64,000 nt of DNA, from the NCBI GenBank assembly GCA_035582835.1, contig JAYKAV010003063.1, positions 339,219-403,218 on the forward strand, given 5' to 3'. Positions 1 through 13,111 of the stretch are shown in pieces; positions within the stretch are counted from its first letter, which is position 1, and every line of letters starts with the position of its first letter. The notes under the pieces are model-generated. The model searched no databases, was not told the DNA's origin, and worked only from the letters and a program-made list of their open reading frames with translations. Position numbers and translations under genes: made by a program. The stretch comes from Phoebastria nigripes (taxonomy: Eukaryota; Chordata; Aves; Procellariiformes; Diomedeidae).

Positions 1-988
1 CAAGCTATAGCTTTGATCTGTGCAAGGCTGATCCCTCTCTAACGCTTTTAACAGTCTTTCTCCATTAGGATATTTCAGCCAGCTAGCTATCAGACATTTC
101 TTCCCAGAAAAGTTATTTTTGTATTCGATCCATGTTGTCAGGTGACTGAGCAAAATGCTTAAGGGAATTGATTACTACTTGTTAACTCCATGGTTTGTTT
201 TTTCCTCTGTCATTCATTCTTGCAGTAGACAGACAGACGCTATTTATTTTTTAATCCATATATGTATTCTAGCAATGTGTCATACACTGTCATTGTCTCT
301 ACAAGTTACACTTACTAGGCAGATCAGGTATCATACAGGCAGATGACTATATATTTAATATCCTTTGTTTTTCTTTGATATCCATGCATAATTTGCAATA
401 GAAAAATATACAGACTTAAAGGAACTTAAAAATAGGGGGGGAAAAAAAGAATTTCTAGGTTTAGTCAAACAGCAACTTTAAAAATTCACTTTCTAGTGTA
501 GTTTTACATTAAAAAAAGTCATAGCCCCTTTGAGGCTTCAGTAATTCCCAAATAACACTACCTAAACTCTAGTTCAAGGCTCCTTTTCAAGCTTGTCCTC
601 TTTCAGACCTCTTTTCTCTGACGAGTGTTCTCAAACACTATTTTCTATGCCAAAGGCTGAATTATGCTTTGGGCTGGGTCCAGTGAGCCAAAGCTCCTCC
701 AGAAGGTTATCAATAATTGACCTGCGGCTCTTATTCCTTTGTCTGATAACACAAATCCACTAGCAATAACTGCAGCAAGGTACAGCCTAGAAATCAANCC
801 TTCCAGCTGGTGATGTGAAAAGAATAGTCAACTTAGGGCTGCAGGAACCTTAATGCCTAAATTTCTGTGTGACAATGACATTATACCCTACTTTGCATTG
901 GGATAAAAAATCAATAGTGCTAAAGTCTCCTAGCACAGATAACCTATAGTAGAATAAGGACATATATATGTGTATGTATGTTTATCTG

Positions 989-1019
<31 letters not shown>

Positions 1020-3361
1020 ATACACATATATGTATGTGCATGTTACTTATATAACAATAGTAGAGAGACATCATCCTCACTTTCCTCCCTATAAGCCAGT
1101 TTGGCTCAGAGGGGAAATCACTGCTGAGAATGTGCCTTGAAATCAGACATTCAAAATATGTTTGTTCTCTTGGGATGGGAATTGACACCTCTGTGGTTAG
1201 GATACTTTGGGAAAGCTCTAATCTCCACAGTAAGACAGGAGCTCTGGGTATCTGGGACTGCTCATTAAAACAAAATAGCTTTTTAAAAACCTGTTTTTCA
1301 AAATAAATTTCCCTTTAACTCTCTGATGCCAGCAGATTTCTCCCTTGTGATAAGTCCACTAGCAGCTCAAAAAGAATAAATAAATAAGCATGAAAATGCC
1401 TGTCTGCTAACGAGAGCCCCAGAAGCAGGACTTGAGCTTGATACACCACCTCTGCTGCTTGATTTCTGTGGTTAGATACCAGCTCCTGCGTGATGTTAAC
1501 CTGAACGTCTAGCTTCAATACCTGAATTTTCATAATCTTCATAATCAGCGCTTGAGTCCTGAAGGGGCTGTGAGGACTTAAAATCAAGGATTCAGGAGAG
1601 CTGCAGTTGTGTAGTGTGTGGAGTAGCCTCCTGTTTATCTGCCTCATCGCTGCATGCTGGAGCATTAAGCTGCTGCTGCTCTCTCCAGATTGACAGCACA
1701 GCCACGTGACACTTCTTCAGAGTCCACTTGTGTTAATNGAGATAAATATTCTTTTGCAAGATGCAGCTGGTGCTCAAGGAGGCCTGGAAAAGACATTATC
1801 TGATTTAAGGAGGCTGATTTCTGATGATTTTGTTTCATGTAACAAGGGACTGGGGGTGAAGCTTTTGGTTTTATGTCAGTGCCTATAATTATGGCAGCGA
1901 TCTGGCACTCCTCTCAGCAAATTTGTTTTCTAACCTGTGTGCTTGTGTAGCGGTACTCACTGCAGCTTTGTGGGTTAAACTCATTGTGCGCTCTGAGCTT
2001 TTTGCACAGAGGAGCAAGCTCAGATGGAGAGTTGTGCTTAGGGAAAATTTCATTGAATGCAATTGCTCCTTTCTTTAAAAAATAATAACTTATGCGTGAC
2101 CTGATCCTTATTCAAGTTAAAAGATAAATCATCGAGAGTGTCCTGTTAGTGCTGTGCTCTTACTTCTTGAAGTGGCAATATTTCAGCTCATGGCAAATAA
2201 CTAAAGCAGTTTAAGAGTTTCCTACCCAATGCCTGCCTGTCTCCTGCCTTCTGGCCCCCAAATCCTCTTTTTCTAAGCTTCCTGAACCAACATGAATGTG
2301 GTTCATATTCCTTTGGAAAGAGGAATCTGTTTCAGACCTCATTCACCAGTGTATCCCTGTTTCTTCTTCTAACCAGTACTGAACCTTCACATTGCAACTA
2401 TCGCTGTGCTTTCTTTCATGAATCACCTTTCAACTAAGTGTGTTGAAAATATAGGTCATGAGAATTACCATAATCTGAAATTCATAAATAATTGGGAGAA
2501 AAAAATCCGGTCAGAATAGGAGAAGAAGCAAGCAGTTCTTTTTTTTCTCTAATCTGATTGGGCATATAAAACACAAGAAGTAAGGGAAAAAAATTATTCC
2601 CAAATATTGTGAAACATATTCTGTTATGCCTTGAAATTATGCCTAACTTCCNGTTGTTATTCCCCCCTCCCTGATGAACAAAACCCCCCAACATACATAC
2701 AAAAAATCAGTACTTCAACTAGCAGCAGCTGAAGAAAAGGTGATTGAAAAAATATTTTCCTCCAGTGTTAAAGTCTGTGTAAACAGTGGCTGTATCAAAG
2801 GTTAAGTAACTGTCTTCCCATATGTGAAATCAGCTGTGCAATGGTTGGTAGGATAAGTAAGAGCCCACCTGATCCTTTTCATGACTGTAATTGAGAAGTT
2901 GTTTCCCCGTTTGATTGTTTTATTTCAAATTATGTGAGGCTGCCACTTACTCTTTACTAGTACATGAGCAAGTGAAATTCAACAGATGGTGTCACACCAA
3001 GCAGGACCATCTTAGTTGAAACTACTTCAGCAAAAATTACATTTGGCAGACACAGATACATTTGGGGGCANTGATGTTTTATTTGTTGTTGTTATCAGTT
3101 TCTTAAGGTTTCTTTGTAGATTGAATTACTATCTTAGTATTTACACAGCTTCCATGGTAATCTACCAGTGCTGCTGCAGAGTAATTTTTCTTGTTCAGAG
3201 CCTGTATATAGTCCATTCTAAAAAGAGAAAGAGAGATTTAGGTGATCAAGTAAGTTTTATTTTAAGGGGGAAATTCTATTTCACTATATTTCAGAATGTT
3301 AATTTTGCATGCTCCAGCTTTGAATATAAGAGTTAGTCAGATGATGCCTTGGCCATTCATG
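1..3361. other. AT-rich non-coding DNA, no gene seen
   Basis: No exon-like frame or recognisable family was found on either strand; the longest open stretches (about 116 codons near 1.3-1.7 kb and 106 near 3.0-3.3 kb) show no known domain. It contains a (TG)n tract near 1 kb. The final bases run directly into an LTR at 3362. Confidence 0.6.
997..1019. repeat. (TG)n microsatellite
   Basis: Eleven uninterrupted TG units, embedded in a longer TA/TG-alternating stretch (about 961-1045). Likely length-polymorphic. Confidence 0.95.
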
Positions 3362-3762
3362 TGTCCTCGTACTGGGTCTGGCTGAGATGGAGTTAATTTT
3401 CTGCATAGCAGCTGGTACGGAGCTGTGTTTTACATTTGTGACCAAAACAATGCTGATAACACACTAATGTTTTAGCTATTGCTGAACAGTGTTTGCATAG
3501 CATCAAGGCTTTCTCTGTTTCTGTCTTTGCCTCCCAGTGAATTGACTGGGGGTGCACAAGAGGTTGGGAGGGGACACAACCAGGCAGATGACCCAAACTA
3601 ACTAAAGAGATATTCCATGCCATATAACATCATGGTCAGCAGTAAAAAGAGAGAGAAGGGGGTTTAGGGAGGTTAGCCATCTTTTGCTCAGGAACTGACT
3701 GGGATTTGGTCTACCCATGGGATGTTGTGAGTAATTGTCTTTGAATCTCACATTCTTTGGGA
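3362..3762 (+). mobile_element. Solo LTR fragment, avian ERV LTR family B (3'-truncated)
   Basis: Starts TGTCCTCG and continues with GAGTTAATTTTCT and the segment around GATAACACAC that also occur, reverse-complemented, in the LTRs at 36.7-37.2 and 49.0-49.5 kb. Homology to the 49-kb copy continues to the segment resembling its GAGCAATTG region and is lost near 3762, so the U3-like 5' part is kept and the 3' end is missing. No internal viral genes follow. This is the most diverged of the three family-B copies. Class (ERVL-like) is inferred from the 5-bp duplications of the other copies. Confidence 0.72.
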
Positions 3763-5148
3763 ATCCAGGCTTGGCTTGATATTGTGAATGGGACATTGTC
3801 CAAAACCTATGTTTTGTCTTCATTTGAGGTCTATTTGATTTGTCAGTGCTCAGTTTGCTTTTGAGATAGATTTTTACTGGTAGAGTCATTAATGTCATTG
3901 AGGACAGTTCTCCATGCACACCATTCTGCAGAGAAAGAGAGAAACATGATGAAAAGTGAATGTCTGGGAGCATGGGACCTAGTGTATCAGGAGCAGTGGA
4001 AAGCAAAGGACAAGAATTTAAAAATTTAAGATCTTCTTACATATTAAATGAAAGAAAAGTTTTTGAAATTATCATCATCCATCAGTGCTGTCAGAGGGAA
4101 CAAAGATGATATCTTCTCTTAACTACAAATGAGTCTGTTGTTCTCCAGACTCCGTCAAAGGAGTAATAAATAGTACTGATTCACTCTCTGAATTCTTGAA
4201 ATTATAGCCAAAATGAGTATCATGAGATTGAACAAAGCTGTTCTTATTCTTCTGGGTAACTTTGAGGGACACAATTGTGGTGAATGAACCACTCACCATG
4301 CCCATCTGTCATATATTCAGGAACAGCTGAAGCTTAGTAACAAGCAGGATTCAAATTCAAATGATATTGTTCAGTGTCCTTACTCTACTGACTTTCATAC
4401 AGACTGACAGAGTAAATGAGATCTGCTATCAATCCATTAGTAAATTCTCTGCCTTGATTTTTTTTTTCTGAAACTGCAGTCATGCCCAACTCATAAATAT
4501 AAATGTGTATATATGTTACCTAAAATTGTGTACAGCAGGAAGTGCCTTCATCAGAATAGTCTCTGATTTGCAGTACATCTGCTAGCCCACTCCGAAAGAA
4601 GGTCCAAACTCCTTCATACATAGGAGACAAGGCTACAACTATACTTAGAGAGAGCACAGGAGATGTTCCTTGGCACTGAAACATAGTCATGGGTACTGGT
4701 AGAGCAGCCCTTCGCATAGTTTGACTTGCTTCAACTAGCAGTGTCCCAATCAATTCCCAACCAGCACTCAGGACTTAGCACAATCCAGAGACTATTCCCG
4801 ATAAAGACTTTGAATGAAAGCACATGATTCTAGAGAATAATAGTGTTTAATAGGACAGATGCAGGTTGTTCCATGACAGTTGGTGTTGCTGCCAGAGAAA
4901 AGTATCAATCAAGACTGTTTAATTTACTAAAGTCCTTTAAAGTCATTCCAGTATTTACAGAGGATATTGAGACACGCTGTGAATGAAGCAAAACACTGCT
5001 GGCTCTGTAGTATTTATAATGGCATCTATGTAGCCTGAGTCAAAGGCTTGCTTGGTACTCTCTGTAGTGACTTAAACAACTTCTCTTAAGTGACTTGAGT
5101 TTAGATAAGTGAAATCTTTATATTATCCTATCATATTTTCTGTGGATT

Positions 5149-5204
5149 TGTTTTTGGGTTTTTGGGTTTTGGGGTTTTTTGGTTTGGTTTGGTTTGGTTT
5201 TTTT
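5149..5204 (+). repeat. T/G-rich simple repeat (G-tracts in poly-T)
   Basis: Three G3-G4 tracts separated by T runs, then four GGTTT units and a T7 run. This is a degenerate (TTTGG)n-like simple repeat; the plus strand carries enough closely spaced G runs for a weak G-quadruplex. Confidence 0.8.
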
Positions 5205-6356
5205 ATAAACACCCAAGGAATACAGATTCTGACACATTATTCCACTGAAGTTGGCCCTGATTTCACTAGGAGCACAGTTAGACCATAGTGCTGAACACTT
5301 ATGAACTTGTTATTTTGGATACCTTAGTGACATCTTGTTTGAAACAATCTCTGCTGTTCTCTGATTAGTTTCCTCTTCTGTTTTTCCAGTCAAAGGAGGT
5401 AACTTTGAATCAAATGAGCCTTGTAAAGGAAGAGATAAACAAGTTAACACACTTTTTCTGTCAACGTGAATGGACATGAACTGCAGTTGCCCCCATCTTT
5501 ATTACTTTTTATATGTAAATGATGCTATACAGCATATTGTGTGTTTCCATTTTTACCACATATTCTTTTTCACGAAGTTTTATGGAAACAGCAGATATTT
5601 CAGCAGAGGAGGGAAAAAAACCCAAACCATAGTGCTATGTTTAATCAGCCTTGCATGTATATTTTTCTATTCTGTTAAATAAGTGATAGTGTTTTTCTCT
5701 AGGCTAGTGAATAAATTGCATATTTATTTTAGTTGAATTTGTGTTAGCATCGAAGGAAAAGTAACCACATATTTGAGCAAGGTTATGACAGTGGTTACTG
5801 TGAAAGCAGGTTTCTTTATCTGAAGTAATCTAAATTGGAGCAAGGCTGTAAGTCAAATAACAAAGGATCCTGACATAGCTGTGATATACTTAATTTCTTT
5901 TCTCATTAAAGAATGATACAGTGTCCTTAAGAGACAGTCATTTTCTGAGTATCTCAGGGGATCAGATTAATATGAAACTAGTAGTAAAGTGCTTAAATGG
6001 ACTCAGTCAAGACCATGTGAAATCCATCCTAGGATTATTAGAAAGATAGAAGGAGAAATTACAAAACTCTATTAGTGTAGAGATCTGTCGTCTTATTCAC
6101 TATGGAAAAAAAGGGAGGAGAGATAAAGTTAGCTTTTCCTTCTTCTTGTCAACTCTTCACCAGTTTCCTAAAAGACCTTGGAATAAGGAATATTTTTTTT
6201 TCATNTACTTTTTAAAAAAAATGCTGGACAATCTCAGGAAGAGTGCCATGAAGACTTAAGTAGGATGTAAATGGAATATAGGCCTCATACCAGCTGTCTG
6301 ACCACAAGTAAATTTTGCCTTGATGTTTGTAAAGCAGCATGAGTCTGGATGGAGGG

Positions 6357-6423
6357 CAGTATGCCAGGTTGCAGTTATGTTTAACTTCTTCAACACAGTA
6401 TGCCAGGTACAGTTATGTTTAAC
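6357..6423 (+). repeat. Short imperfect direct repeat (2 x ~28 bp)
   Basis: The block starting CAGTATGCCAGGT and ending CAGTTATGTTTAAC occurs at 6357-6385 and again at 6396-6423, one base shorter the second time, with 10 bp between. It lies about 90 bp upstream of the CR1 insertion. Origin unknown. Confidence 0.85.
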
Positions 6424-6514
6424 ACTGCAATTAGAAGATAGGATTTTGGCTTCACAGAAGGACGAAGTCACAGATTACAGAGCTGTGGTTTGTATATGCA
6501 GTATGAGGTTCACG

Positions 6515-7501
6515 GTGCACTGGGTGAAGAACTGGCTGAAGGTCAGAGCTCAAAGGGTTGTAGTGAATGGGGCTACATCTGGCTGGCGACCAGTCACCAG
6601 CAGTGTTCCTCAGGGCTCAATTCTAGGGCCCATTCTGTTCAATATATTTATCAATGATCTGGATGCAGGAGTTGAGTGCACCATTAGCAAGTTTGCTGAT
6701 GATACCAAACTGGGTGGTGGTGTTGACTTTTTTGAGGGACAGGAGGCCTTACAGAGGGATCTAGATAGATTGGAGCATTGGGCTATGATTAATGGGATGA
6801 AATTTAACAAGTCCAAATGCCGGATTCTGCACTTAGGACGGAGTAATGCTGGGCATAAATATAAATTGGGAGAGGAGTGGCTGGAGAGCAGCCCTGCAGA
6901 AAGGGAGCTGGGGGTGCTGGCNGACAGCAGGCTCAGTATGGGTCAGCAGTGTGCCCTGGCAGCCAAGAGGGCAAACGGCATCCTGGGGTGCATCAAACAC
7001 AGCATAACCAGCCGGTCAAAAGAAGTGATTAACCCGCTGTTGGTGCAGCCTCACCTTGAATATTGTGTGCAATTCTGGGCCCCACAATTTAAGAAGGAAG
7101 TGAAGGTCCTTGAATGCATGCAGAGGAGGGCAACAAAGCTGGTGAAAGGGCTGGAAGGCATGTCCTATGAGGAGCGGCTGAGGACTTTAGGCTTGTCTAG
7201 TTTGGAGAAAAGGAGGCTGAGGGGTGACCTCATTGCTCTCTACAGCTTCCTGAGGAGGGAACGTGGAGAGGGAGGTGCTGAGCTCTTCTCTCTGGGATCC
7301 AGTGGCAGGATGCATGGGAATGGTTCAAAGCTGTGCCAGGGGAGGTTTAGACTGGACATTAGGAAGCGTTTCTTTACCGAGAGGGTGGTCAAACACTGGA
7401 ACAGGCTTCCTAGAGAGGTGGTGGATGCCCCAAGCCTGTCAGTGTTTAAGAGGCATTTGGACAATGCCCTTAACAATGTTTTAGCTTTTGGTCAGCCCTG
7501 A
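6515..7501 (+). pseudogene. CR1 ORF2 fragment: distal reverse transcriptase and C-terminal region
   Basis: An open frame of about 330 codons encoding the distal half of the CR1 ORF2 protein, which reverse-transcribes LINE RNA at a nicked chromosomal site. Motifs in order: WVKNWL, RVVVNG, the [11 protein letters not shown] block, FNIFINDL, the catalytic FADDTK box (about 6692-6709), then the region with CQFW-like [17 protein letters not shown], and the C-terminal [12 protein letters not shown], stopping at the TGA ending at 7501. The frame has no internal stop, unlike the other long copies here, which suggests a rather young insertion. The upstream part of this open frame (6320-6510) is not CR1 and is chance read-through. 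Endonuclease and proximal RT are absent, so it cannot be active. Not a host gene. Confidence 0.9.
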
Positions 7502-7555
7502 AGTAGTCAGGCAGTTGGACTAGGTGATCATTGTAGGTCTCTTCCAACTGAAATA

Positions 7556-7591
7556 GTCTATTCTGTTCTATTCTATTCTATTCTATTCTTA
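7556..7591 (+). repeat. (TTCTA)n tail of CR1
   Basis: Six or so TTCTA/TTCTG pentamers at the very end of the CR1 at 6.5-7.6 kb. They mark the 3' insertion junction. Confidence 0.88.
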
Positions 7592-10500
7592 TACTTACTT
7601 TGCAGAGCAGATCTGTACATTTTTATAGCACCATTATTGACTATTTTATTGATGGCTATATTAGAAGAAACATAAATACTCACAGTTTTATGGCCATAAC
7701 TGCAGCAGGGAGCTACTAATTTCTAGAAATTTTTTTTTCCATCCACATTCTTGCCACTCTGTAATGAACTTTAGGTCATTTTCCCTCCATCCCAAATTGC
7801 TTTTGTGGTTCTTTTTGTCCTTGGTTCTAGTATAAACCGGCGACAATGGCACTGCAGTGTAAAATCATAATCAAATCCATAAAAAGACTTGAAAGCAATT
7901 CCAGAAAGCAAGACTGGGATGAGAAAGTTCTCATCAACCATCTACTTGTGAGCTGAGAGGTAGACTATACCTTTGCTACAAAATGCCATCCTCTCCTGTT
8001 TCACAAATCTANAAACCTTCTCACTAAACAAATTCCATTTGTTCTCCTCTGTGCCCTTTAATTACCCAGTACTTTCCCATTAACTTAATTATTTAAGTGC
8101 TTTTTACTCCCATGCTGTTGCATGTACAGATGCTATGTGTATAATACATTAAACCTGCATAATTGACTTACATTTAAGTGTCACCAGTTGTGTAATGTTC
8201 TGTGTTTGTTTTGTATTCATGACACCGTGAAGAAATGAAATGCTTTGTGTTAGTAAACAGAGCTCTGTTTATTGCTGCTCAGAGCTGGAGCAAATTGGGA
8301 AAAACACACTACTGCTATTAAAAAACATGGACTTGAGGAAACTGAAGCAGTGATAACAGCTCGATCATCTGCACCAGCATCATCTTAAACTGTAAATGTT
8401 TTTCTGCTAAAACCATGGGAAAACAGTAAGGACATATTTTGAGACTGACATTTTCCTGTATTTGAGAGTGTAGCTGCTTACTTAGCCAGGAAACCGCATC
8501 TCTGAGGAAGCTCAACAGAATTGAAACATTAGTGGCTGCATATTTCTTAATTACCTGAGGTCCTGCATGGCCTGCTGAAAATCAAACCAACCAGAAATAC
8601 TTAAAAGGCAAAAACCCCAAACCAGCAGCATCTGAATCCCTTTCCTGAGATTTGTCATTACTTTCCATTTACCTTACCCTAGTGTTGGGATTAGGTGTTA
8701 AGTTTCCAAACAAAGCCAGAATCAATTGTAAGGCATTCTGGTAGCTGAGATCCCACGTATCAAACACTGATGGAAATACCTTCACAATATTTCTCAATGA
8801 AATAAATGTAGTGGGTTTGTCACCTTAAGTTTGAAGTTGTCAGTCAAGTACATCTGGCAAGGCCAAAACGAGTCAGGGGAAATTTCCTTCTGAGGCAGGT
8901 TATGTCTGTGCATTTCTCCTGGATAAACTTGCCTTAAAGGCACATTGATCAGTAATGATTGGATAACTTGGGTATAGCACTGACCTGCCTCTCCCACAGC
9001 ACAATCANTCACCAGATGCCTTCCACAATGAGACGGTTATGGTCATAGAGGAACACTGTCTAGCCTAGCCCAGTAGGAACTGAAGAAAACCACTGGTGTT
9101 CTCAGAAATAAAAACAACATTGATCAAAATACTGTGTTTATGATATTTTTTTGTTTCCACTCTATATCTGCAAATTGAATACTGTGTAGGGTTAGATCTA
9201 TATAGCAAAATATACTTCTACAGTCTAAATGTCTGTAGCTGAGCTAGTTGCCTGGGATCCCACCAAACTCTTTGGAGAGCTAGTTCAATATAGTTAGCAA
9301 AGCTTAGGATATGTGTCATCTAAAGTAGATCCTACGTTTGGTCAGACAATCTGTATATAAAATCTGTGGTCTATAGTTCTTCATGAAGTATACTGCCAAT
9401 CTGGGTCAACAGCAAAACTGCAGACATCTATACTGTAGACATCATGTGCTCAATTCTGTTGCCTAAACAAAGGCATTTAGTGTTATATGAGATGCTGTAG
9501 TTATCTCACTTGTCTTCTAAAATACCCTAGCTTTCCTAAAAGTCTTGTGTCATATATGAGCTCCATGCAGATAGCTCTGATACTTTCAAGTGTCCAAACT
9601 GGTACAAGAGACATATGTGTAGGAAATGGAATCAAACTTTTAGTCTCTAATTTAATCTCACTTACAAAAATTTGAGTTTGACTTTGAATAAACCTTAGTG
9701 AATAGTTTTGTCTGAAGAAATAAAAGAAAAATAGTAAAAAAATACCCTGTTTCATTTAACACCAGTTAAAAAAAAACTTTTAATTTAGAAAGGTAACCAG
9801 TCTTAGAAGATTTTAAAATTGGAAATTAAAGTTGAAAATCAAATTAAACCTTTAAAGTTTTACACTGATGTGAGTGAGCTTTTTTGTATTTTTGTTCTGC
9901 ACTTCTCCAGGAATAAACACAAGGGAAGGAGTGTGTGTTTGCTTTTCATTTTTGGGTGTGGCTGGTGAGCAATTACGCTCTTGATTGTTGTTGTTATGAG
10001 TCTGAATTGCTCATCTCACTTAACTTCAGCCATCTGGGGCTGCATGTATATTGGTAAATAAAACAGGACCAGGGTGTGGGCTCAGGCTCTGGACTGTGTT
10101 TATCCTGAAATGATCATCATGAGCCAACTAACACTATCTTGAACAATGCCCAGTTGGTTCAGAGGCTAGCATGCACCAGAGACAAGTCCCAACAGGCCGT
10201 TCGGACAATAATGCACCAGGTTTGGCTCTTTACACCCTATAAAGCCATCTAACACGGTTCCATCAGGATGTGCACTCTCAAACACTACCGTCTGCCACGC
10301 CCAAGGGTCTGTAACATCCACTTTCAGATTTTTAGTGTGAAAACACCACTGTGAGAGGCTGCTATACAGCCATCACATTATTTATGATACTTTGAACTGG
10401 AAAAAAAAGAAAAACACACAGACAAATTATGTTTCTTTATGACTCCAAAGAGGCAATCAGGGGGTCCTGAGGAGACACAGTACCAAATACTATGCAGTAT

Positions 10501-12839
10501 AGACATGACTTGTCAGTGCAAATTTGCCTCAGAGCCAGAGAACAATCCCTATTTAGCAGCATATATAGAACAAGGAAGTTAGTTACCCGGTCACTTCAGT
10601 AATCCTTTAATGAATGAGAAAAGAGGAGCTTCTATGATGTGGTCTATATTATATATCCCACCCACATCAGAAGTATATCTCAACATGGGATCTGTCATCC
10701 TCTAGAGCTGCCTCTTCAACTGGCTGTAGTTCTCTCCATACAGACTCTGAACTTTTAGATGGATAAAGTTAGCAGAGATAAGTCCTCTAGGCATGAGAAG
10801 TCTCAAAGTTATCAGATGGTTTCTAGTTTTCATTCTTACAATGAAAGCTTTCCCTCCCACCCCATCTGTAAGTTCCTATTTTTCTCTGCATGAGTTACCT
10901 TTCATTCGGCATCATTAGATCAGATCACCCTCTAAGAAGAAAGTCAGCAGAAGTCATGTTTGTCATATAAACCCCAAGCACACACCGTTCCTGTGTTAAG
11001 TGGAACACACCTGTCCTCTGTGTGCTGAACCACCCTCAAGGCAGATTTTTCTATCAATCACCTGCATTTAAGAAAGTTCGACATTTGAAAGAATTAGCAA
11101 TGCAAAATTAAGCATGCAAATCAGTGGTTTGCACAGGATTTGTAGTAAATTAAATGGAGCTTGTTTCTCTAGTTGAAATTCACCCACTGATGAACACAAA
11201 ACCTCTTCAAAGAGTTGAAGGGCAATGAAACTGCTTCATAAGCCTGGCTTACACATGGCTTTCTTTCTTTCCAGACTGTGCCCCCTCTGCCCCATGAGGG
11301 CAAGATTTCTTCCTTCTTGTGTGATTTCATTGACTACCATATAATTACTCCATGAGATAATTTAGCCCTTTCTTTTTCACTAGTTGTTTCATGTGCCCTA
11401 GCTTCCAAGCCTTCACATGAGAACTACAGCACCTGGTGAAACTGAACTGGGAGATAAGGAGATTCCAGTCACGTGAAAATATGGGAATGAGAGCCTGCAT
11501 GGTGTAAATGAAATATGTTGTAAAATGAAACATCTTTTTTCTTCACTTTGAGCCCATGTGTGAGGATTGAAAGCGTATCCATATTATTGAAATCAGGGGA
11601 AGTAATCTCATATCTAAGGTTTGACTTATGATAACAACTGAAAACATCACATTGTTCTTGCTGTGTGTATCAACTTCTGATTCAGAAGAGTTGTGTGTCT
11701 GTGTGTCTCAGGCAGGTAAACCTGCTACTACCCATACACTCACATACATATATATCAAATGCAGATGAGATAGAAGGAATACTGAGTGCATATATCTGAT
11801 GGTAGACACTGTTTTTTATCAGCTGTGGAATAAAAAAGAGGCATAACTGAATCATAAAGGTTGAAAGACAAAGTATTTGAAAGTCTGAAAAAATTCAAAT
11901 TAAGGACCATGTTGTGCATCTGATTGAAACCAGAATAAATTGTGGGATGTGAAAGGAGCTACCCTGATATAGTCCAGAGGCTCACCTGTGAGGTTGCTTA
12001 TGAGATTAAGAGTTCATCTATATTACACATCCTGCATGCTTTTTTGGTGCAAACAGCGCTAACAAAACCAGCAAATGTCAGTTTATTATACTCAAGGAGA
12101 GGAAAGAAAACTACTTTGTGAAAAAAGCCAAGTCAATATGGAGTTTTTCATGTTTGTTTTTGGCATTTCCTATCATTTTTCCTAATCACCTTTTGTGGCT
12201 GTTTTTGAAGACAGAACCCTGGAGTAAAAGGACCCCTTGCTGTATAATCTTACTGGGAGGGGTGAGGAATGGGGAAGATTTCAGCCCAATCTTCTTATAA
12301 CAGCAAAGGCTGACTAAACCTCTGCCATCTCTATGGGACTGAGAACAGATCACTGCACATGGAAGATAATTCTGGAGGATGGAAAAAAAAAGATTTTGTG
12401 TCCCATTTACTTTCGCTGATCTCAAAATATCCCAGCAGGACCTTCTGCACAATCCAGTGGTGCAAAGAGATACTCAAACTGTTCCTATAGCATAGTCACA
12501 TTACCAGGGAGCTATAGCCTGGTTTCTCATCCATAGCTATTTTCTTTCTAGCTATTCGTCATTTTCATATCCATTTCTAGTAAATAATGCATTATACTAT
12601 GTAGATATGTTCTGCATGCTTACCCTTTTCACACTTTGATAGCTACCCAGGGCCTCTACCAAGGATGTCTCCAGTGGACTGGAGCACATTGCAGAGCTAT
12701 TTGCTGACTTGAGACAGTAGGACTTTACATTACAACTTGGGGCTCATTATGTTAGATATAGGGTCACTCAGTCATAACTTTTCTCAGACTCAACTCAAAT
12801 CTGTTTGGCGAGGGTCACTTCTTGTTTCATTTGGCATGG
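7592..12839. other. AT-rich non-coding DNA, no gene seen
   Basis: 5.2 kb without a recognised gene, LTR or LINE. Open stretches are under 90 codons and lack any known domain. The part around 8040-8220 is rich in TTAATTA-type words and might hold a conserved non-coding element, but nothing decisive is visible. Confidence 0.55.
12835..12839 (+). repeat. Target-site duplication, left (CATGG)
   Basis: Matches CATGG at 13112-13116 on the other side of the LTR. Confidence 0.8.
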
Positions 12840-13111
12840 TGTATTGGGTTTACATGGCAAGTTTTTGGCAGTGGGGGTGCTGCAGGGGTGTCTTCTGTGA
12901 GAAGAGACCAGGAGCTGCCCCCATGTCGCACAGAGCCAGGTCCAGCTGGCTCCAAGACAGACCCACTGCTGGCCAAAGCTGAGCCCATCAGCAATGCTGG
13001 TGGTGCCTCTGTGGTAACATGTTTNATAAAGAGTAAAATACACTGTGTAGCAGCAGAGTGAGAAAGTGGCTTGGTGGGCACCTGGTGGCCAGTCAGGGTT
13101 AACCTACCAGA
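12840..13111 (+). mobile_element. Short solo LTR, avian ERV LTR family A, with perfect 5-bp target duplication
   Basis: Starts TGTATTGGGTTTACATGG and ends ACCTACCAGA. Flanks are CATGG at 12835-12839 and CATGG at 13112-13116, a perfect 5-bp duplication. The first ~200 bp align with the start of the ~1-kb LTR at 40.0 kb (same CTTCTGTGAGAAGA, GAGCCCATCAG and GTGGTAACAT-type segments) and the last ~50 bp with its end (TGGTGGGCACCTGGTGGCC). The ~700-bp middle, including the tandem-repeat part, is absent. Either an internally deleted member or a distinct short subfamily. The terminal CA is GA here. A 5-bp duplication fits ERVL-type integration. Confidence 0.85.

Larger units (their letters stand above)
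3763..6509. other. AT-rich non-coding DNA
   Basis: No gene recognised. A segment near 4335-4400 has the look of an old tRNA-derived SINE in reverse orientation (a GATTCAAA-type box-B-like word followed by a CTCTACTGAC segment), too decayed to call firmly. It also holds the T/G-rich tract at 5.15 kb and the short direct repeat at 6.36-6.42 kb. Confidence 0.5.
6510..7591 (+). mobile_element. CR1 LINE, 5'-truncated, plus strand
   Basis: About 1.1 kb of the 3' part of a CR1: the distal reverse-transcriptase domain, the ORF2 C-terminal region, a short 3' UTR with the typical GTAGGTCTCTTCCAACTGAA motif, and a terminal simple repeat. The 5' junction is near 6510, where the homology to RT (WVKNWL) begins; truncation there is the usual outcome of incomplete target-primed reverse transcription. 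The tail is mostly TTCTA pentamers rather than the ATTCTATG octamer of the other copies, so this copy has either a variant end or one expanded by slippage. Confidence 0.93.
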
